NCBI GenBank assembly: GCA_951812925.1
Contig: OX638369.1
Span: 25,934,533-25,998,532, forward strand
Direction of reading: 5' to 3'
Length of the DNA: 64,000 nt
Source of the DNA: Calliopum simillimum
Taxonomy: Eukaryota; Arthropoda; Insecta; Diptera; Lauxaniidae
The notes under the pieces were generated by a model. It ran no database searches, had not been told where the DNA came from, and worked only from the letters and a program-made list of their open reading frames with translations. Both the position numbers and the translations under genes were made by a program. This document shows, piece after piece, positions 34,165 to 46,019 of the stretch. Within the stretch, counting starts at the first letter, position 1. Each line of letters begins with the position of its first letter.

Positions 34165-34432
34165 ATGAGCAACACTGTTCAACACATACAACATTCCTTC
34201 ATTCACGGAAATTTGACGACGCAGAAACATCTGATATTTTTATTATGTGCGAATCAAATTGAGTTGACTACAGTATTTTATTTCAAACTTAATGGGTATG
34301 TATGATTTGATATGTCTAGAAAAGGGTAAGTTAGCAATGTAATTGTAAAACTAATAAATAAAATTAACTAATTTTAGCAAATTATTAGATTTTTCTGCTA
34401 TTGCGCGTGAATTAATCCATCGCGAGTATTCG
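34165..34432 (+). CDS. unidentified gene, first two coding exons
   Basis: Exon 1 (34165-34295) starts ATG with context AAAATG and encodes MSNTVQHIQHSFIHGNLTTQ, KHLIFLLCANQIELTTVFYF and KLN, ending at a GTATGT donor. An 82-bp intron (34296-34377) ends ATTTTAG. Exon 2 (34378-34432) completes the split Gly codon and encodes KLLDFSAIARELIHREYS before a consensus GTAAGT donor in phase 0. Two correct splice junctions in phase, together with unbroken amphipathic helical sequence, argue for a real gene. The following exon(s) were not found in the transposon-rich DNA to the right. I do not recognise the family. Confidence 0.6.
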
Positions 34433-35027
34433 GTAAGTATCTTTTGCGTGCTCCATGTTTTATTTGTATCTTTCCTTTAAAGTTGTGGTGGATTTATAAA
34501 TACATACCTACAGTATATTTGTATCTTTGTATGTTCTACATACATATGTATGAATATATCTGCCGAATGAGTGCGCACCAAGGCCTTTGGTGTTTGAGGT
34601 AAGAGTTGTTTTAACAGGTAGATTGCATTCAGTGCATCCAGCACGTCTGACCAATAAGTGACCGATAAGTGACCGATGTATGTAGGTAAAGGGCACCACT
34701 AATGATTGTGAAGACCTAAGGGGATAATATCAAAAATAAGAGAATGTTACATTATTTGAGGTGGTTACGATAGTGGCGTCAGCAGGATGAACTGCAAAAA
34801 ATAGATTCGGAAATTTTACACAGGGGCTGTTCAAGTATTACGTAAGCATGTCTAGGGGTTGACGGGTGCGGGAATTCTTATTGTTGCCCAAACAGGGCAT
34901 GGGAGGAGTCGATAAGAATCTTACGTAAGACAAAACAAAGTTTTTTAAGATATTTCTTAGGTCAAGACAAAGGCCAAGACCGTGCGCCGAATTCGCTCTG
35001 GGGGAAGTTTTTATATAAAAAAACTAA
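34433..35027. other. presumed intron, no exon seen
   Basis: Follows the GTAAGT donor of the 34165 gene. AT-rich, with no coding exon that fits phase 0. Confidence 0.4.
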
Positions 35028-35525
35028 TGGTGAGCAAACCAAGACCAAAGCAGACTTGGTCTTGATCTTGGACATTGAGTCTTAGGCTTGGTTTTGATAT
35101 TGAGTCTTGGTCTTGATCTTGGTCATTAAGTCTTGGTCAAAATTTCAGAACCTTATTTTTCCAAAGCCGTTTGGTTTTTTTTTAGATGCCAAATTTCAAA
35201 TTGTGGGATGATTTTATCCTTGGAATGGGCGTGAAACACTTGTTAACTATAAATTACAAAGACTAAAAAGGAATCTTCCAAGAACAAGACTCAAGACCAA
35301 GACTAATTTTGCTCATCACTATAAAAAACGTTGGAACACTGCTCTAAATACTATATTTGTACCATTATATGTACTTATATGTGTAAAAGATCTTCATGGG
35401 GGGGGGGAATGAACCCCTAAAGTACCCCCCGTGTGCACGGACTTGCCAAGAGTTAATCCCGAAGGCCAAGACTTAATATCAAAATCAAGATCAAAACCAA
35501 GACTCAATGTCCAAGACTACTCCAT
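35028..35525. repeat. GTCTTGGTCTTGA word element, second copy
   Basis: Begins near GGTGAGCAAACCAAGACC and carries many GTCTTGGTCTTGAT words, then inverted ones (CAAGACCAAGACT) before GCTCATCACT near 35320. A further block of words is at 35440-35520. A G-rich repeat (35385-35430; related to 36345-36400 and 44355-44415) lies between. Confidence 0.6.
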
Positions 35526-35706
35526 ATAATATCGAGCCTTTTTAATTTTTTTTCTTTGTATGGAATGAAAAGATTTTTAACCTTATATCGGAAATTCCTG
35601 GGTAAGCGAAGTAAGTGGGCCTGGATTTATACAATAGATGCGCCAATTTGTTTAAGTCCACGGTAGCATAAGAGTAGAGATTATTCTTTTAAATTATTCA
35701 AACGTA

Positions 35707-35986
35707 GGGGAGAGTCACCGGGTATGGATTTTGTTTTTTGAGCCATAACTTGTTACTGGTTTAACCGTTTCGAGTGTTGTATATATCGTTTGAAAGCTAA
35801 GAAATATACGCAACATTTAACAAAAGGAGGGACGATTATTTCATCACACGCAAAAGTTATGATGGCTTTAAAATTTGATCTCATTAAGACGACAATTCAA
35901 CAGTAGTCAGACTTGCAATATTAATTTTATGTGATAGAAAAAAATGTCCCTTACCCGGAGGTGTCCCACAACCTGTGACTCTCCCC
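35707..35986. mobile_element. 280-bp TA-flanked element with GGGGAGAGTCAC ends
   Basis: GGGGAGAGTCACCGGG at the left and (complement) GGGGAGAGTCACAGGTTGTG at the right, flanked by TA (35705-35706 and 35987-35988). The right end includes GGTTGTGGGACACC, close to the word of the 30106 element, so the two are probably relatives. Confidence 0.85.
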
Positions 35987-36027
35987 TACATAAATATGAA
36001 GAAGGGCAATATTTTAATTTTCCAACC

Positions 36028-36398
36028 CAGGCCAGTGTACTCGGGGTGGCTTTTGGTGGTTCAAGCCCCACTAGGCAGATCTTTTTTCTATATTAATTAT
36101 ATACATACCTATAAAATGTTAAATATTATTAAATATTATTAAATATTATTAATATCAATTGAAATAAAATAAAATGAACTTATATGATAAAATCCCCCAA
36201 GAGCAAATCATGCGCACGATGCTGTTGCCACCTTCTTAACAAGGCCTTGTGAAGGATTTACTTTTTGTAGTTTTTTCTTATAAAAAAACCAAGAAATACT
36301 ATACCAAACACTAAATTTGTATATATGTTATATGTGGGTAAAAGACCTTCCTTGGCGGTTTGAACCCCCAAAAGCCCCCGTGTGCACGGCTCTGCTCC
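36028..36398. repeat. inverted repeat with GGTTCAAGCC-type ends
   Basis: The left 60 bp (CAGGCCAGTGTACTCGGGGT ... GCAGATCTTTT) is inverted at the right (complement CAGAGCCGTGCACACGGGGG). Right-end relatives occur at 35385-35430 and 44355-44415. No target-site duplication is visible. Confidence 0.6.
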
Positions 36399-36427
36399 TA
36401 AAAGGCCATTTCGTCTACTAAGCGTGC

Positions 36428-36600
36428 AACGGCGGATCCAGCACTGTCAAGAGGGGGGCCCGGTTGACTACATTTCTAGATAATAACAGAATGCTTTTAA
36501 AATCTTTACATATATATAATTTAAAAAAAAAAAAATTTATTCACTTTGTTTGGGAGGGGGGGCCGATCGGCCCCATCGTCTCCCCTTGATGCGCTACTAT
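36428..36600. mobile_element. hAT-type MITE, exact 8-bp TSD
   Basis: 173 bp flanked by AAGCGTGC (36420-36427 and 36601-36608). The left interior (GGCGGATCCAGCACTGTCAA ... CTAGATAATAACAGAATG) is the inverted equivalent of the element at 42508-42659, so the two are one family. Confidence 0.82.
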
Positions 36601-36609
36601 AAGCGTGCC

Positions 36610-36979
36610 GCTCGATACTTAAATTAACAAAGAAAAGAGTCCTCTAATTTTGAAGACAAAAGTTTGAAAATGTATGAACAGAAAAAAGGTCCTCGAATAT
36701 TGATTACAAAAGCTCGGAAGTTCCAATTTATAAAAAATCTGAAACTTTAGAAAGCAGGCGTGATACTTATTTAAATATTCCCACTTTTCGACTATAGTAT
36801 ATGGTATTCATTTGGTACCTGCCTACCTAAAATTTTACCCCAAGTTCAAAGAAATTTAATTAAAAAAAAAAATTGTATACTCTTTTTTTAATAAAAATAT
36901 AAATTACTCAATGAAAATGGTCTTTTTCCTAATAATTTCATCAAACGAACTTGAAATTTTCACCCTCATATTAACATCA
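36610..36979. other. no gene seen
   Basis: AT-rich, with one imperfect duplication (GTCCTCTAATTTTGAAGACA near 36640 and GTCCTCGAATATTGATTACA near 36689). Confidence 0.4.
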
Positions 36980-37470
36980 AATTCAACATTTTTATCTGCA
37001 ACATGCAATGTAAACAAATAAATATCTCCATTACTAAACGATACAAATAAGAGGCAACACATTTCCCGGCACCACTTCGCCGCTTCAAGTGGTATAATCG
37101 GCGGCGCGGCAATGACGACACAACACAACACAACACGACGACAACAGACAACATCAGCAGCCGCTTAACAACAACAATTGCAGGAAGTGTATCCGTGTAA
37201 GAAGAGCGCCAACCACACAGAATGCCGCGAAGTTGAGGTGTTGTATCAAGGCGCGCGTCATTTAACAGGCGCGCATCGTTTTTAGGCAGCAAATTCGGAT
37301 TTTACAAATTCCACACTCAACCGTTTTTTGTTGCTGGTCGCTTATAACGTGCGACGCAAAATGTTTGTTGCGATTGGCTGAGTGCTGCCTTTCATGAGTC
37401 TGAAGAATTTAACAATAGTTTGGCATTGAGCAGAGAATTGAGTTGAATATGGCTGTATAGGTTAAAAGCA
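36980..37470. other. CG-containing unique block, possible promoter or 5' UTR
   Basis: Distinctly GC-richer, with an ACAACACAACACAACAC run (37115-37135) and CGGCGGCGCGGC. No splice-supported exon; the frames here are low-complexity. Resembles untranslated or promoter DNA. Confidence 0.3.
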
Positions 37471-38239
37471 GTGTTGCCAGAGCTTTTTTGAGAAAGTTGC
37501 ATATTTGTTGCTAAAAAGTTAAACTTTTTCATCAAGTTACATTTTGCAAACGCTTTATATGAAAGCTAATAAAATGTATATTTTTTTCCTGTTCATGTAA
37601 GTTTAAAAAGAAGAAAAAGTTTTATTTATTTTAATTTATCTGAAAATAGCCGTAAATTCCATTTTTAACCTTCGGTGGAAACAGGCTAATATGTACCGGA
37701 AAAAATAAATTTTTATCCAAGAAGAAACCAAAATATCTTAACAGGGCTACCGATTTTGGCTATTTTCGACCCCTCAACTTTGACAATTGGTCAAATGTCA
37801 TTAAAAAAGTAAATGCAAGATAAATATTCAGAAGAACAGCAATAACAACTTTCATTTCCCCGCTTATGCCATTTACTGTCAAAAATAAATTTCTTTCGGC
37901 AGCTGGAAACATGAAGGATCTAACGAACTAGATTTATTACTATAATCCCGCCACAGTTAAATCTCCCGTGGAAACATAAAAGTTCACACGAATCGGTGTC
38001 TGGTACAAGGCTTAAATGGCCATAAATTGAGGGAGATTGCGACTACTGTTGCATTATGTGTTATTAATTTTTTGGGTTTTAGAGTTCATGGCTTTTGTCC
38101 TGCCAGAAATATTAAGTAGGGTTATGTGAAAAATCTTAAAAGTTACGAAAAATTGCCAAAATACAAATTTTACTTACAAGTTACGTGAGAGGCCAAAAAG
38201 TTACGTAGTATTTTGCTGGTAGTACTTATCAATGTTTTG
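37471..38239. other. no gene seen
   Basis: AT-rich; no coherent frame or repeat boundary. Confidence 0.4.
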
Positions 38240-39290
38240 TAAAAAACAAAAAGCGGGTGCCAAGCCCAATTTTTAACATTTGAAAATTTTGATTTGGTAC
38301 TATGTATTCAAAAACGACTCCAACAATTTTTATGAAAATTTCAATGATATTACTACTAAAAATAATGTCGTTATGTTGGGAAAATCGCCCATTAAAATTT
38401 AGTACGCTTTTAAAATAAAAACAAGTAAAAGACGTTAAATGTTATTGATCGCATATGGTACAAGGTGTTTTGATGAAATTTGGTATGTAGGTACTACTCA
38501 TCAATATCCAATATCTTCTACATAAATGAAAATTGGGCGGGATCGAAGAAGTGCCACGCCCACTTTTCAAGCTATGAAAATTTTGATTAAATATTTCTCG
38601 AAAACAGCTTCAACAGTTTTTACAAAAAAAATTTAAAAAATATTGCCCCCGAAAACAAGGATTAATATGTGATATGCCGTTGTAATTTGAGAATTCGTAG
38701 AAGGGCGTGTCACCGCCCACCAAAATATAATACGCTATGAAAAGAAAACTAATGAAGAAATCTTTCTGAAATTAACTGTGTTTACTCTACTTGCTATTAG
38801 AACGCCTCTGAACTAAAAGTGGACGAAATATTGCCGGTGGGCGTGTCAACTCCCTTATAAGTAAAAGACGTTTAATGGTACGTATCGCAAACTGTAGAAG
38901 ATATTTATTTGATAAAAGTTGATTTAGTTTATGCATGTCGAGCATCAATACCTTGTAACATGCAAAAATAAGGCGAGATCTAAAAAGTGCCTCGCCTGCT
39001 CTTAGGCAATCAAAAGTTTTATTCAATTTTACTCAAAAATACGTGCAACTATTTTGATGAGAACTTGGGACGTAAAACCACTAATAACGATGATTAATGT
39101 GTGGAGAATTTGTTTAAGGGCGTAAAATTGCCCACAAAGTTTTATACGCAATTAACAGATAGCTATTAATGTAATCTTTCTGATATTAATTATATAGAGA
39201 TTACTTGCCATAAGAAACTTTTGAATTTAAAGTGGGTGGAATATCAACAGTGGGCTTGGCCCATCCTTTACACACACTGCTCCTGAAGCA
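38240..39290 (-). repeat. inverted relatives of the 423-bp tandem unit
   Basis: Reverse-complement matches to the 16877-18420 array, such as GAAGTGCCACGCCCACTTTT at about 38550 and AACGACTCCAACAATTTTTA at about 38313. The units are more diverged and of uneven spacing. Confidence 0.7.
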
Positions 39291-39754
39291 TCATTAAGTC
39301 CATCTAAAATGGCAACATATACTGAATGTCTCCGAGTGTTTGAAATGTTATTCTGATGAAATATCACTTTGAATAAAAATCGTGGCTGATTTCTTTTTGA
39401 AAATATCTCGATTATATGAGCTTGGAGCGTTGTTAAATCAAAATCAGCAACGAAACGTAGTTAAAACAATTACAAAAGTGTTTTTTTCTTCGCTCTGTGT
39501 AGTTGAAAAGAAAATTTCTTTTTCCTAAAACCTACCAATGTATTGTAAATTTAATGCAAATTGAGAAATTGCATTAAATTTCGTAAAAAAAATCGTAATA
39601 ACACTATAAAATGCTCAGTACATTTCCGGATCAAATTGACTTTTGTATGCCATTCGAAAGGTAAGGCAACACATAGCGTAAAAAAAGTTGACAGCAAAAT
39701 AACATGTTTAAATATTTAAACATGTTATTTTGAGTATAATATATATATAATATA

Positions 39755-40040
39755 GAATATAGAACATTCATACGTACAATCCGATATGATATCTGAAAGT
39801 TATAATCTTTTTTTTAAAACCTAATTTAGATTATGTCAATAGCTTTATTTTTCTCCGAAATGTCGTAGACTGAAATAATGAGAAAATTTAGTTTTTGCAC
39901 TTTTTTAACTTTTTAGGTCAGGATATCAACAAGAAAAATAAGGACATCGCCATTATTTAAATTAAGTTTTAAAGAAAAAGATTAGAACTTTCAGATATTG
40001 TATCGGATTCTACGTATGAATGTTCTATATTCTGAACCAA
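39755..40040. repeat. inverted repeat, about 80-bp arms
   Basis: AGAACATTCATACGTACAAT to TCTGAAAGTTATAATC at the left is mirrored at 39960-40035. The right arm ends about 40 bp before the next element. A perfect palindrome around TTTAAATATTTAAA lies at about 39705-39732. Confidence 0.65.
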
Positions 40041-40073
40041 AAACGGTGTTTTTTGATTGCTTAGGCTGATATC

Positions 40074-42056
40074 CAAGGGCGTACGCAGGATTTCATCTAG
40101 GGGGGGGGCCAAACTCAAATTTTGCGAACCTTTTTTTTTTTTTTTTTTTTGAGACATTTTTCAATGTAAGAGTGTATATTTTTGTGCACTAAAATATTAA
40201 ATAAAAGTTCGTAATAACTTATGAAGGTACTTAGATAACTTTCTAAATAAAAATTTGCATAGGGGTATTTCCATGTAAATGTGGACAAGGTATTGAAAAA
40301 TTTCTCGTTTCTTTTCAACCTTCAACTATATCCAAACTAATGTTTAATTGAAGAAACATTACGATTTAGTGTCAAAATTGAGATTGGACATTGCAATTCA
40401 TTATTATCGCGTTTTTTAGTTAATGTCTGCACATCAGAAGATGTAAAAACGGGCATTAAAATAAAACGGTACTTCTGCGAGGAAAGTTATGAATCTGATG
40501 GTGACAGTAATAGTTGTGATGATAATATACCATCTGTATTTAAACCATAAATAATTTCAATCGCGATATAATAGACTTAGTTAAGCAATTATTAAATTTT
40601 GATCTAGTTTTGGTTCCTGTGCATAAAAGCCAGAAGTAGTTCTTTATTATTCTTGTATTTTGAGCCAATTTAAATGTTTATACCTATGAACTTGAAAAGG
40701 CCCTCTGTATTGGTCTAAAAATCGATAGTAACGCGAGTTACCAATTTTTTTGTAACGCGAGTTACCACATAATTTTTGCATTATTTAAAAAAATACCACT
40801 TAATATTGTTGTTTCTAATAAAGAAATACTTATTGATATCCTGCTGCCTTAATTTATGTCTAATGTAAAGAAATTTACCCACAAATTTCACAGAAACTTG
40901 CGAAAAAAATTTAAGCTCTGAACATGTTGTCCAAAAATGGTAACGCGAGTTACCAGCACTATTTTACTGGTTAAATATTAAGTTATCACTGAAAATTTCA
41001 ACTAATATGCAACAAGAACAAAGTATTTTGTTTATAAAGAATCCAATTTTATTAGTTAATCCAAAGGCTGAGCCTCAAAAGCTCCATTTAACTCTTAAAA
41101 AATGTTTTAATTGTAACGCGAGTTACTATGGAATTACCTATAGGTACTTATGTTATCTTTTAAATATATATCACATTTCTAAACTAATTTGAGGTCGCTG
41201 ACTCCAAAAAACGCATTAATTGCGAATGCTTTCCTCTTGAGTAAAAAAAGATTTTTGCCTTCCGCGGGCGTTCAAAAGCCAAAAACTCCCATTTAGCGTC
41301 CGAATCCCATATTGAGTCATATTTAGGAAATTAAGCTTCGTACCAGTACGACAAAACGAATATCCCACTTTAAGAATAAACAGGTACAATAAACTGGGTC
41401 GATTTTTATGAAGCAAAAGAATTGTATAATGTTTAAAATGCTTAGAATCGTACAAAGTACACGTGTGAATTTTTTTAGAGTTTTTGGATTTTTTTTTTTC
41501 TTTTTCTTTGACCAATTTTTGAAAAGTTAAAAAAGGTCTGAAAAAATTTATAAAATACTTTGATATTTTGAACGATTTTAAGCATTTTAAGCCTAATACA
41601 TTTTATTCGTAAGAACATAAAAAACCGGATATTATATACTACCTGCACAAAAAATTTAAAATTTTTTAACGCAGCATTTTTTGCAAAAACATAGTCTTTA
41701 GTTTTAAGCAGCATTGGGTATCCCTTCTGAGAAGAAAAAAAGTTATGAGCAAAAAATATTTTTTTGTACCTGTTTATTTTCACGATAAAAAACCGAATAG
41801 TCCTACTTCAGTGAAACCTCAATAACTTTTTAAAATATTATCCGATTTTACTTTCAAATTGTTTGCAATTAAATAAATAAATAGTATAGTTAAGATAAAA
41901 AAAGTGTATTTGTATAAACTATCGTCCAAAAAATCGTGTTTTATTTGGCTTTAATATAAAAAGTTGCAAAAACTACTGTAAAAATGAATGAATATGATAT
42001 ATTTGTAACTCTAAAGCTACAGCTCCCCCCCTGCCCCCCCCTTGCGTACGCCCATG
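40074..42056. mobile_element. 2-kb non-autonomous hAT-type element, exact 8-bp TSD
   Basis: Ends CAAGGGCGTACGCAGG and (complement) CATGGGCGTACGCAAG, flanked by CTGATATC on both sides (40066-40073 and 42057-42064). It has G runs just inside both ends. The interior contains four copies of GTAACGCGAGTTACC (from 40728, 40752, about 40940 and 41113). No transposase frame is recognised. A stretch at 40460-40550 (ESYESDGDSNSCDDNIPSVF) is open but not identified. Confidence 0.85.
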
Positions 42057-42064
42057 CTGATATC

Positions 42065-42499
42065 TCAAAAACCATATGAGATACAGCAATTCCAAAGCCG
42101 GATTCAGATTCAGCATTGCAAAATACATTTCAAACAAATACTTTTATGTTTGTTTGTTGTGTTTCTTTTTTTACAATAATTTTTTTTTTATTTTATATGG
42201 GATATGTATTTTTGCGATATTTCGCGGTGATGAGCAGCTACGATTTCGGGGTTTACATTTTTTAGGCCACTAAACTAGTACAAATGATTTTGTCGACATT
42301 TTCATCACATCCATCAACTGTTCAAGAACACCGTGAAATGGTGAAAATTAGAAGAAATGCAAAAGTGCCAAGATCAAAATTTTTAAAAATGTTCAAAGGA
42401 AAAATGCTAGTTTCATTTTTAGTAATATGTACCACTTTTTTTTACTTTGTTGATGAAATTAAGTCGATAGCACTAGCTCTGGTCAAGAAAGCGCATTGA
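42065..42499. other. no supported gene
   Basis: A 71-codon plus frame at 42284-42499 (STVQEHREMVKIRRNAKVPR and onward) is coding-like in its first half but has no recognised family or splice context. Confidence 0.3.
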
Positions 42500-42507
42500 G
42501 TCCTGGT

Positions 42508-42659
42508 CAGTGGCGGATTCAGGGGGGGGGGGGGGGGCGATAGGGCGATGCCCCCTCTCTCAAACCTAAATTATATGTAAAGATTTTGAAAACATTCTGT
42601 TATTATCTAGAAATGTAGTCAATTGGCCTCCCCTCTTGACAATGCTGGATCCGCCACTG
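42508..42659. mobile_element. hAT-type MITE, exact 8-bp TSD
   Basis: 152 bp, from CAGTGGCGGATTCAGG to GGATCCGCCACTG, flanked by GTCCTGGT (42500-42507 and 42660-42667). A G run follows the left end. Same family as 36428-36600. Confidence 0.9.
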
Positions 42660-42667
42660 GTCCTGGT

Positions 42668-43499
42668 GTTATTAATAACAATGGTTTGAGCTATCTTTCA
42701 GTCAGGCTAGTTTGCATTACGATTTTAGAAAATCAGAATAAATTTTAAATTTGGAAAGTAGTTTTGCAAGCAAACTAAAACAAAATTAGTAATTTGTTCC
42801 CCAATAAATAATTTAATTCAATGAAGATGTGTATTGATTTAAATCATTTTTCATGTTTAATTGCTTTAAGGTTTTGTTGGCCAGATTTTTTTTTGCAAAG
42901 TTTTTCACTGGGGTCCAAGTATACGGAAAAAGTTTTTATCTATTTTCAGGGTCGAATTTCAGTTACTAATTGGCCTTTACATTATTTTTGTATTAAAAAA
43001 CAAGGTTTGACAAAAACTAACTAAAAACTGAATACGCAGTTAGTTTTCCGTTTAATTTTAAATTCAAAAATCGTATTTTTGAAAATTCTATCTGATCAAG
43101 TTAAAGAGACATTGTATTTTTACAAACTTTTTTGAAATTTTTTTTGTTGAAAAAAAAAAAGGAATTTTTGCGTTTTTTAAAAAAATTAACAAGAAATGAA
43201 AAAAAAAAATATTTTCAATGCAAGTTCAGATGTTGAATTCGAATCTGGCCTTAGAATTGCTATATCTTGCATGGTTTTCGAGAAATCTTAACCTAAAAGT
43301 TTTGTTTTGTGAGATTTTTGAGATTATATAACAAAACAAGGAAAACTTTAGCCGTAAAACCTGAAAACGGAACTTGAAGCCCCAGTCTTTTACTTCAAAA
43401 ATCTGAATCCGTTAACCGTTTTTTTCTATCACGTCTGAGATCCGAGTTATCCTTGATTTAAAGAGCAGAAAACGCTATTTTCAGACATATGGAGTGCAT
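42668..43499. other. no gene seen
   Basis: AT-rich sequence leading into the mariner remnant. Confidence 0.4.
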
Positions 43500-43858
43500 C
43501 CAGGTATGGTCGATTCCGCTCTGGAAATTTTGATGTAAGTCTTGTCGACCATGCACATAAAAAAGTGGACGAAATTCCTGAAAAGGTGGAGGAAGACCGA
43601 CACAAAAGCAGTCGAAACATCGCTATATAATCTGAGTGAAAAAAATCTCATTGACTTCTTTCAGTATGTGAATCTCGGACTACCATTTGTTTCACTCATT
43701 GAAGAATTATCTTGATAGCGCATATCAAATTCCCAGTGAATTGCAAAATGGTCTCGACCGAGTTTTTTGAGCAGATACCCCAGAAATCCTTTAAGGGCCG
43801 TATTATGGTTTTGCCCGAAAGATGGCGAGTGGTGGTCAATAACAATGGAAAATATTAG
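43500..43858 (+). pseudogene. mariner transposase, internally deleted
   Basis: N-terminal part at 43514-43625: FRSGNFDV, then KVDEIPEKVEEDRHKSSRNI, the helix-turn-helix region of mariner transposases. C-terminal part at 43765-43858: EFFEQIPQKSFKGRIMVLPE then RWRVVVNNNGKY and a stop, the usual mariner end. The central catalytic part is missing and frames shift between the two. Confidence 0.85.
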
Positions 43859-43859
43859 A

Positions 43860-44465
43860 CTAAACAAAGTTATTTTGATATGTGAAAAAAGTTTTTTTTT
43901 TGCTTTTTCGAAATTCGATTAAAGGTATCTAATTTGTACGACCTTTGAGCCTGAATTACTTTTAATGCGGGAATGATCTCAATATCGATTTTCGAAATTT
44001 GTTTTAAAATACCAAAACAAAACGATTCCAATTGAAAAATGGCTGGTTCTAATTTTTTTGATCAGAAAACTAATCACTGGACCAAAAAATTTATATTTTT
44101 TGTTACTTTCTCTCTAAAAACCTTCATAACTGCTTCTAAATGGTATCTGATGAAATTAAAGGTCTATATTTTAAACAAAAGCCAAAATCAAACAGCGTTT
44201 CCACTATTTTTTAAATTTTCGGCAACAAACGCGAAATGAAAAGTAGGTTTTTTTTAAAAGATTATTATTAACTCTGTGAATGGTTGAAATTGAGCTAACC
44301 CACAGAAATTGTCAAAATGACTATGATATTATAAATATTTGTTTAATTTTTTTGGGTAAAAGATCTTCCTGGGGGGGTTTGAACCCCTAAAATCCCCCCC
44401 TTGCGCACGGGCCTGAAGGTCATAGAGATTTATTGCATTGAAATTTTGTTACTGGTATTTCAAAG
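43860..44465. other. spacer with a G-rich repeat end
   Basis: 44355-44415 carries the GGGGGGGTTTGAACCCC repeat end also seen near 35400 and 36370. Confidence 0.5.
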
Positions 44466-46019
44466 ATGTGTCACCAAGATTTTTGTGAAATTTGTGCTCA
44501 GGCTAAACAGTGCAAAGAATCATTTACTGGAATAAGAGTTAGGGCAGTCAGACCTCTTGAGCACATACACTCAGACGTTTGTGGGCCAATTACCTCAACT
44601 TCGTGGAATGAATTGCGATACTTTGTTTCGTTCATCGATGATTATACGCACTTTGCAATGGTTTATTTGTTGAAGAGAAAATCAGAAGTTTTTGACAAGT
44701 TTAAGGAGTTTGAAGCAGTTGCATCAGCAAAATTTGGCACAAAAATTTCGAAAGTGAGTGTAGATCAAGGCAATGAGTATTAGTCAAATGAGATGGTACA
44801 ATTCTGTAAAATAAAAGGTACACATATCCTTGAAACCTCAGCAAAACGACACCTGCTGAAATGTGGTTTGGTCAAAAACCTGATCTTTCAAAATTAAGAG
44901 TATTTGGTAGTCAAGCTTATGCATTGGTACCTGCAAATAAGCGAAAGAAACTTGCTTTAAAAAGCAAGACATATGTAATGATTGGATATTGTCCTAATGG
45001 ATATCGCCTATGGGATAAAGAGAAGAAACAAGTATCACTGGCACGTGATGTTAAATTTAATGAAATTGTTTTTCCCTATAAAAAAGTTATAGATAAAGTT
45101 CCAAGCATTTTAATTATAAACAGAAACGATGAAGAGGGGGAGATAGATGGTATCGTTTTAAGCCAAGACGACGAAAATCGAGATAACTCAACTGATTCGC
45201 ATTATACTTCATCTGAAGGTAAAGCACCATATGAAGTTTAAGTACCAACGGAAACAGAATTATCATCTGAAGTTGAAGTACCACTTGAAGGGGAAGTACC
45301 ACCTGAAATTGAAGTACTACCTGAGATTTGTCTGGATGTGGATTCTTCCAGTGAAAATAATGATGAAGATGCAGTTGTTGGTCAAGCTGAAACCCCTGGA
45401 AACGACAATGTTGTTCAAAATCAGATACGATGAAGTGAGAGGTTACGAAAACAAACAAGTAAGTTTTCTGATTTTTATCATTCTTTATTTAAGGCCTCAT
45501 CTACGAATTACTCAAAGGGCATTCCTAACTCATATTCGGATATATAGAACTGTACTGATCATGTGCAGTGAATGGACGCTGTTAAAGATGAACTTAACTC
45601 TATGGAAGTAAACAAAGTGTGGAAGATTGTAGAGAAACCTGATAGAGTAAAATTAGTAAAGTCTAAATGGGTTTTCTCAAAAAAAAAAAAAAAAAAAAAA
45701 AGGGATGCAAAGGCAAGACTCGTTGCTAAAGGTTTGTTACAACGGTATGGTATTGATTATGACGAGACGTATTCTCCTATCGCCAGACTGACAATCATAA
45801 GAATAATTTTAGCAATTGGGGTTACCAAATGTTTTTTCTTTCAACAACTTGACATAAAAACAGCCTTCTTAAATGGAGAATTAATGGAAAATATTTTTAT
45901 GGAAGTTCCTGAAGGTATAAAGAGTAAGCCAGGAATGGTACTAAAGTTAGTCAAATCATTGTATGGGTTAAAACAAAGCCCAAAAGCCCAAAGTGTTGGA
46001 ACGAGAAGTTAAATTATTA
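44466..46019 (+). mobile_element. pol: Ty1/copia retrotransposon, partial and decayed pol
   Basis: Three legible blocks. 44466-44783 encodes integrase, with CEICAQAKQ then HIHSDVCGPI and YFVSFIDDYTHFAMVYLLK, including the core Asp contexts; it ends at a TAG. 44861-45241 resumes at AEMWFGQKPDLSKLRVFGSQ, so the intervening part of integrase is deleted. 45572-46012 encodes reverse transcriptase: KVWKIVEKP and KSKWVFS, then ARLVAKGLLQRYGIDYDETY and QLDIKTAFLNGELMENIFME, ending near LYGLKQSPKAQ. The YVDD box, RNase H, gag and long terminal repeats are absent. A run of 23 A lies inside the reverse transcriptase after WVFS. The right end meets a palindromic MITE. Confidence 0.92.

Noticed and set aside
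44355..44415. GGGGTTTGAACCCC stretch as a tRNA T-arm or Rho-type stem-loop
   Set aside because: The same sequence recurs at 35400 and 36370 as the end of a dispersed repeat, with no cloverleaf around it.
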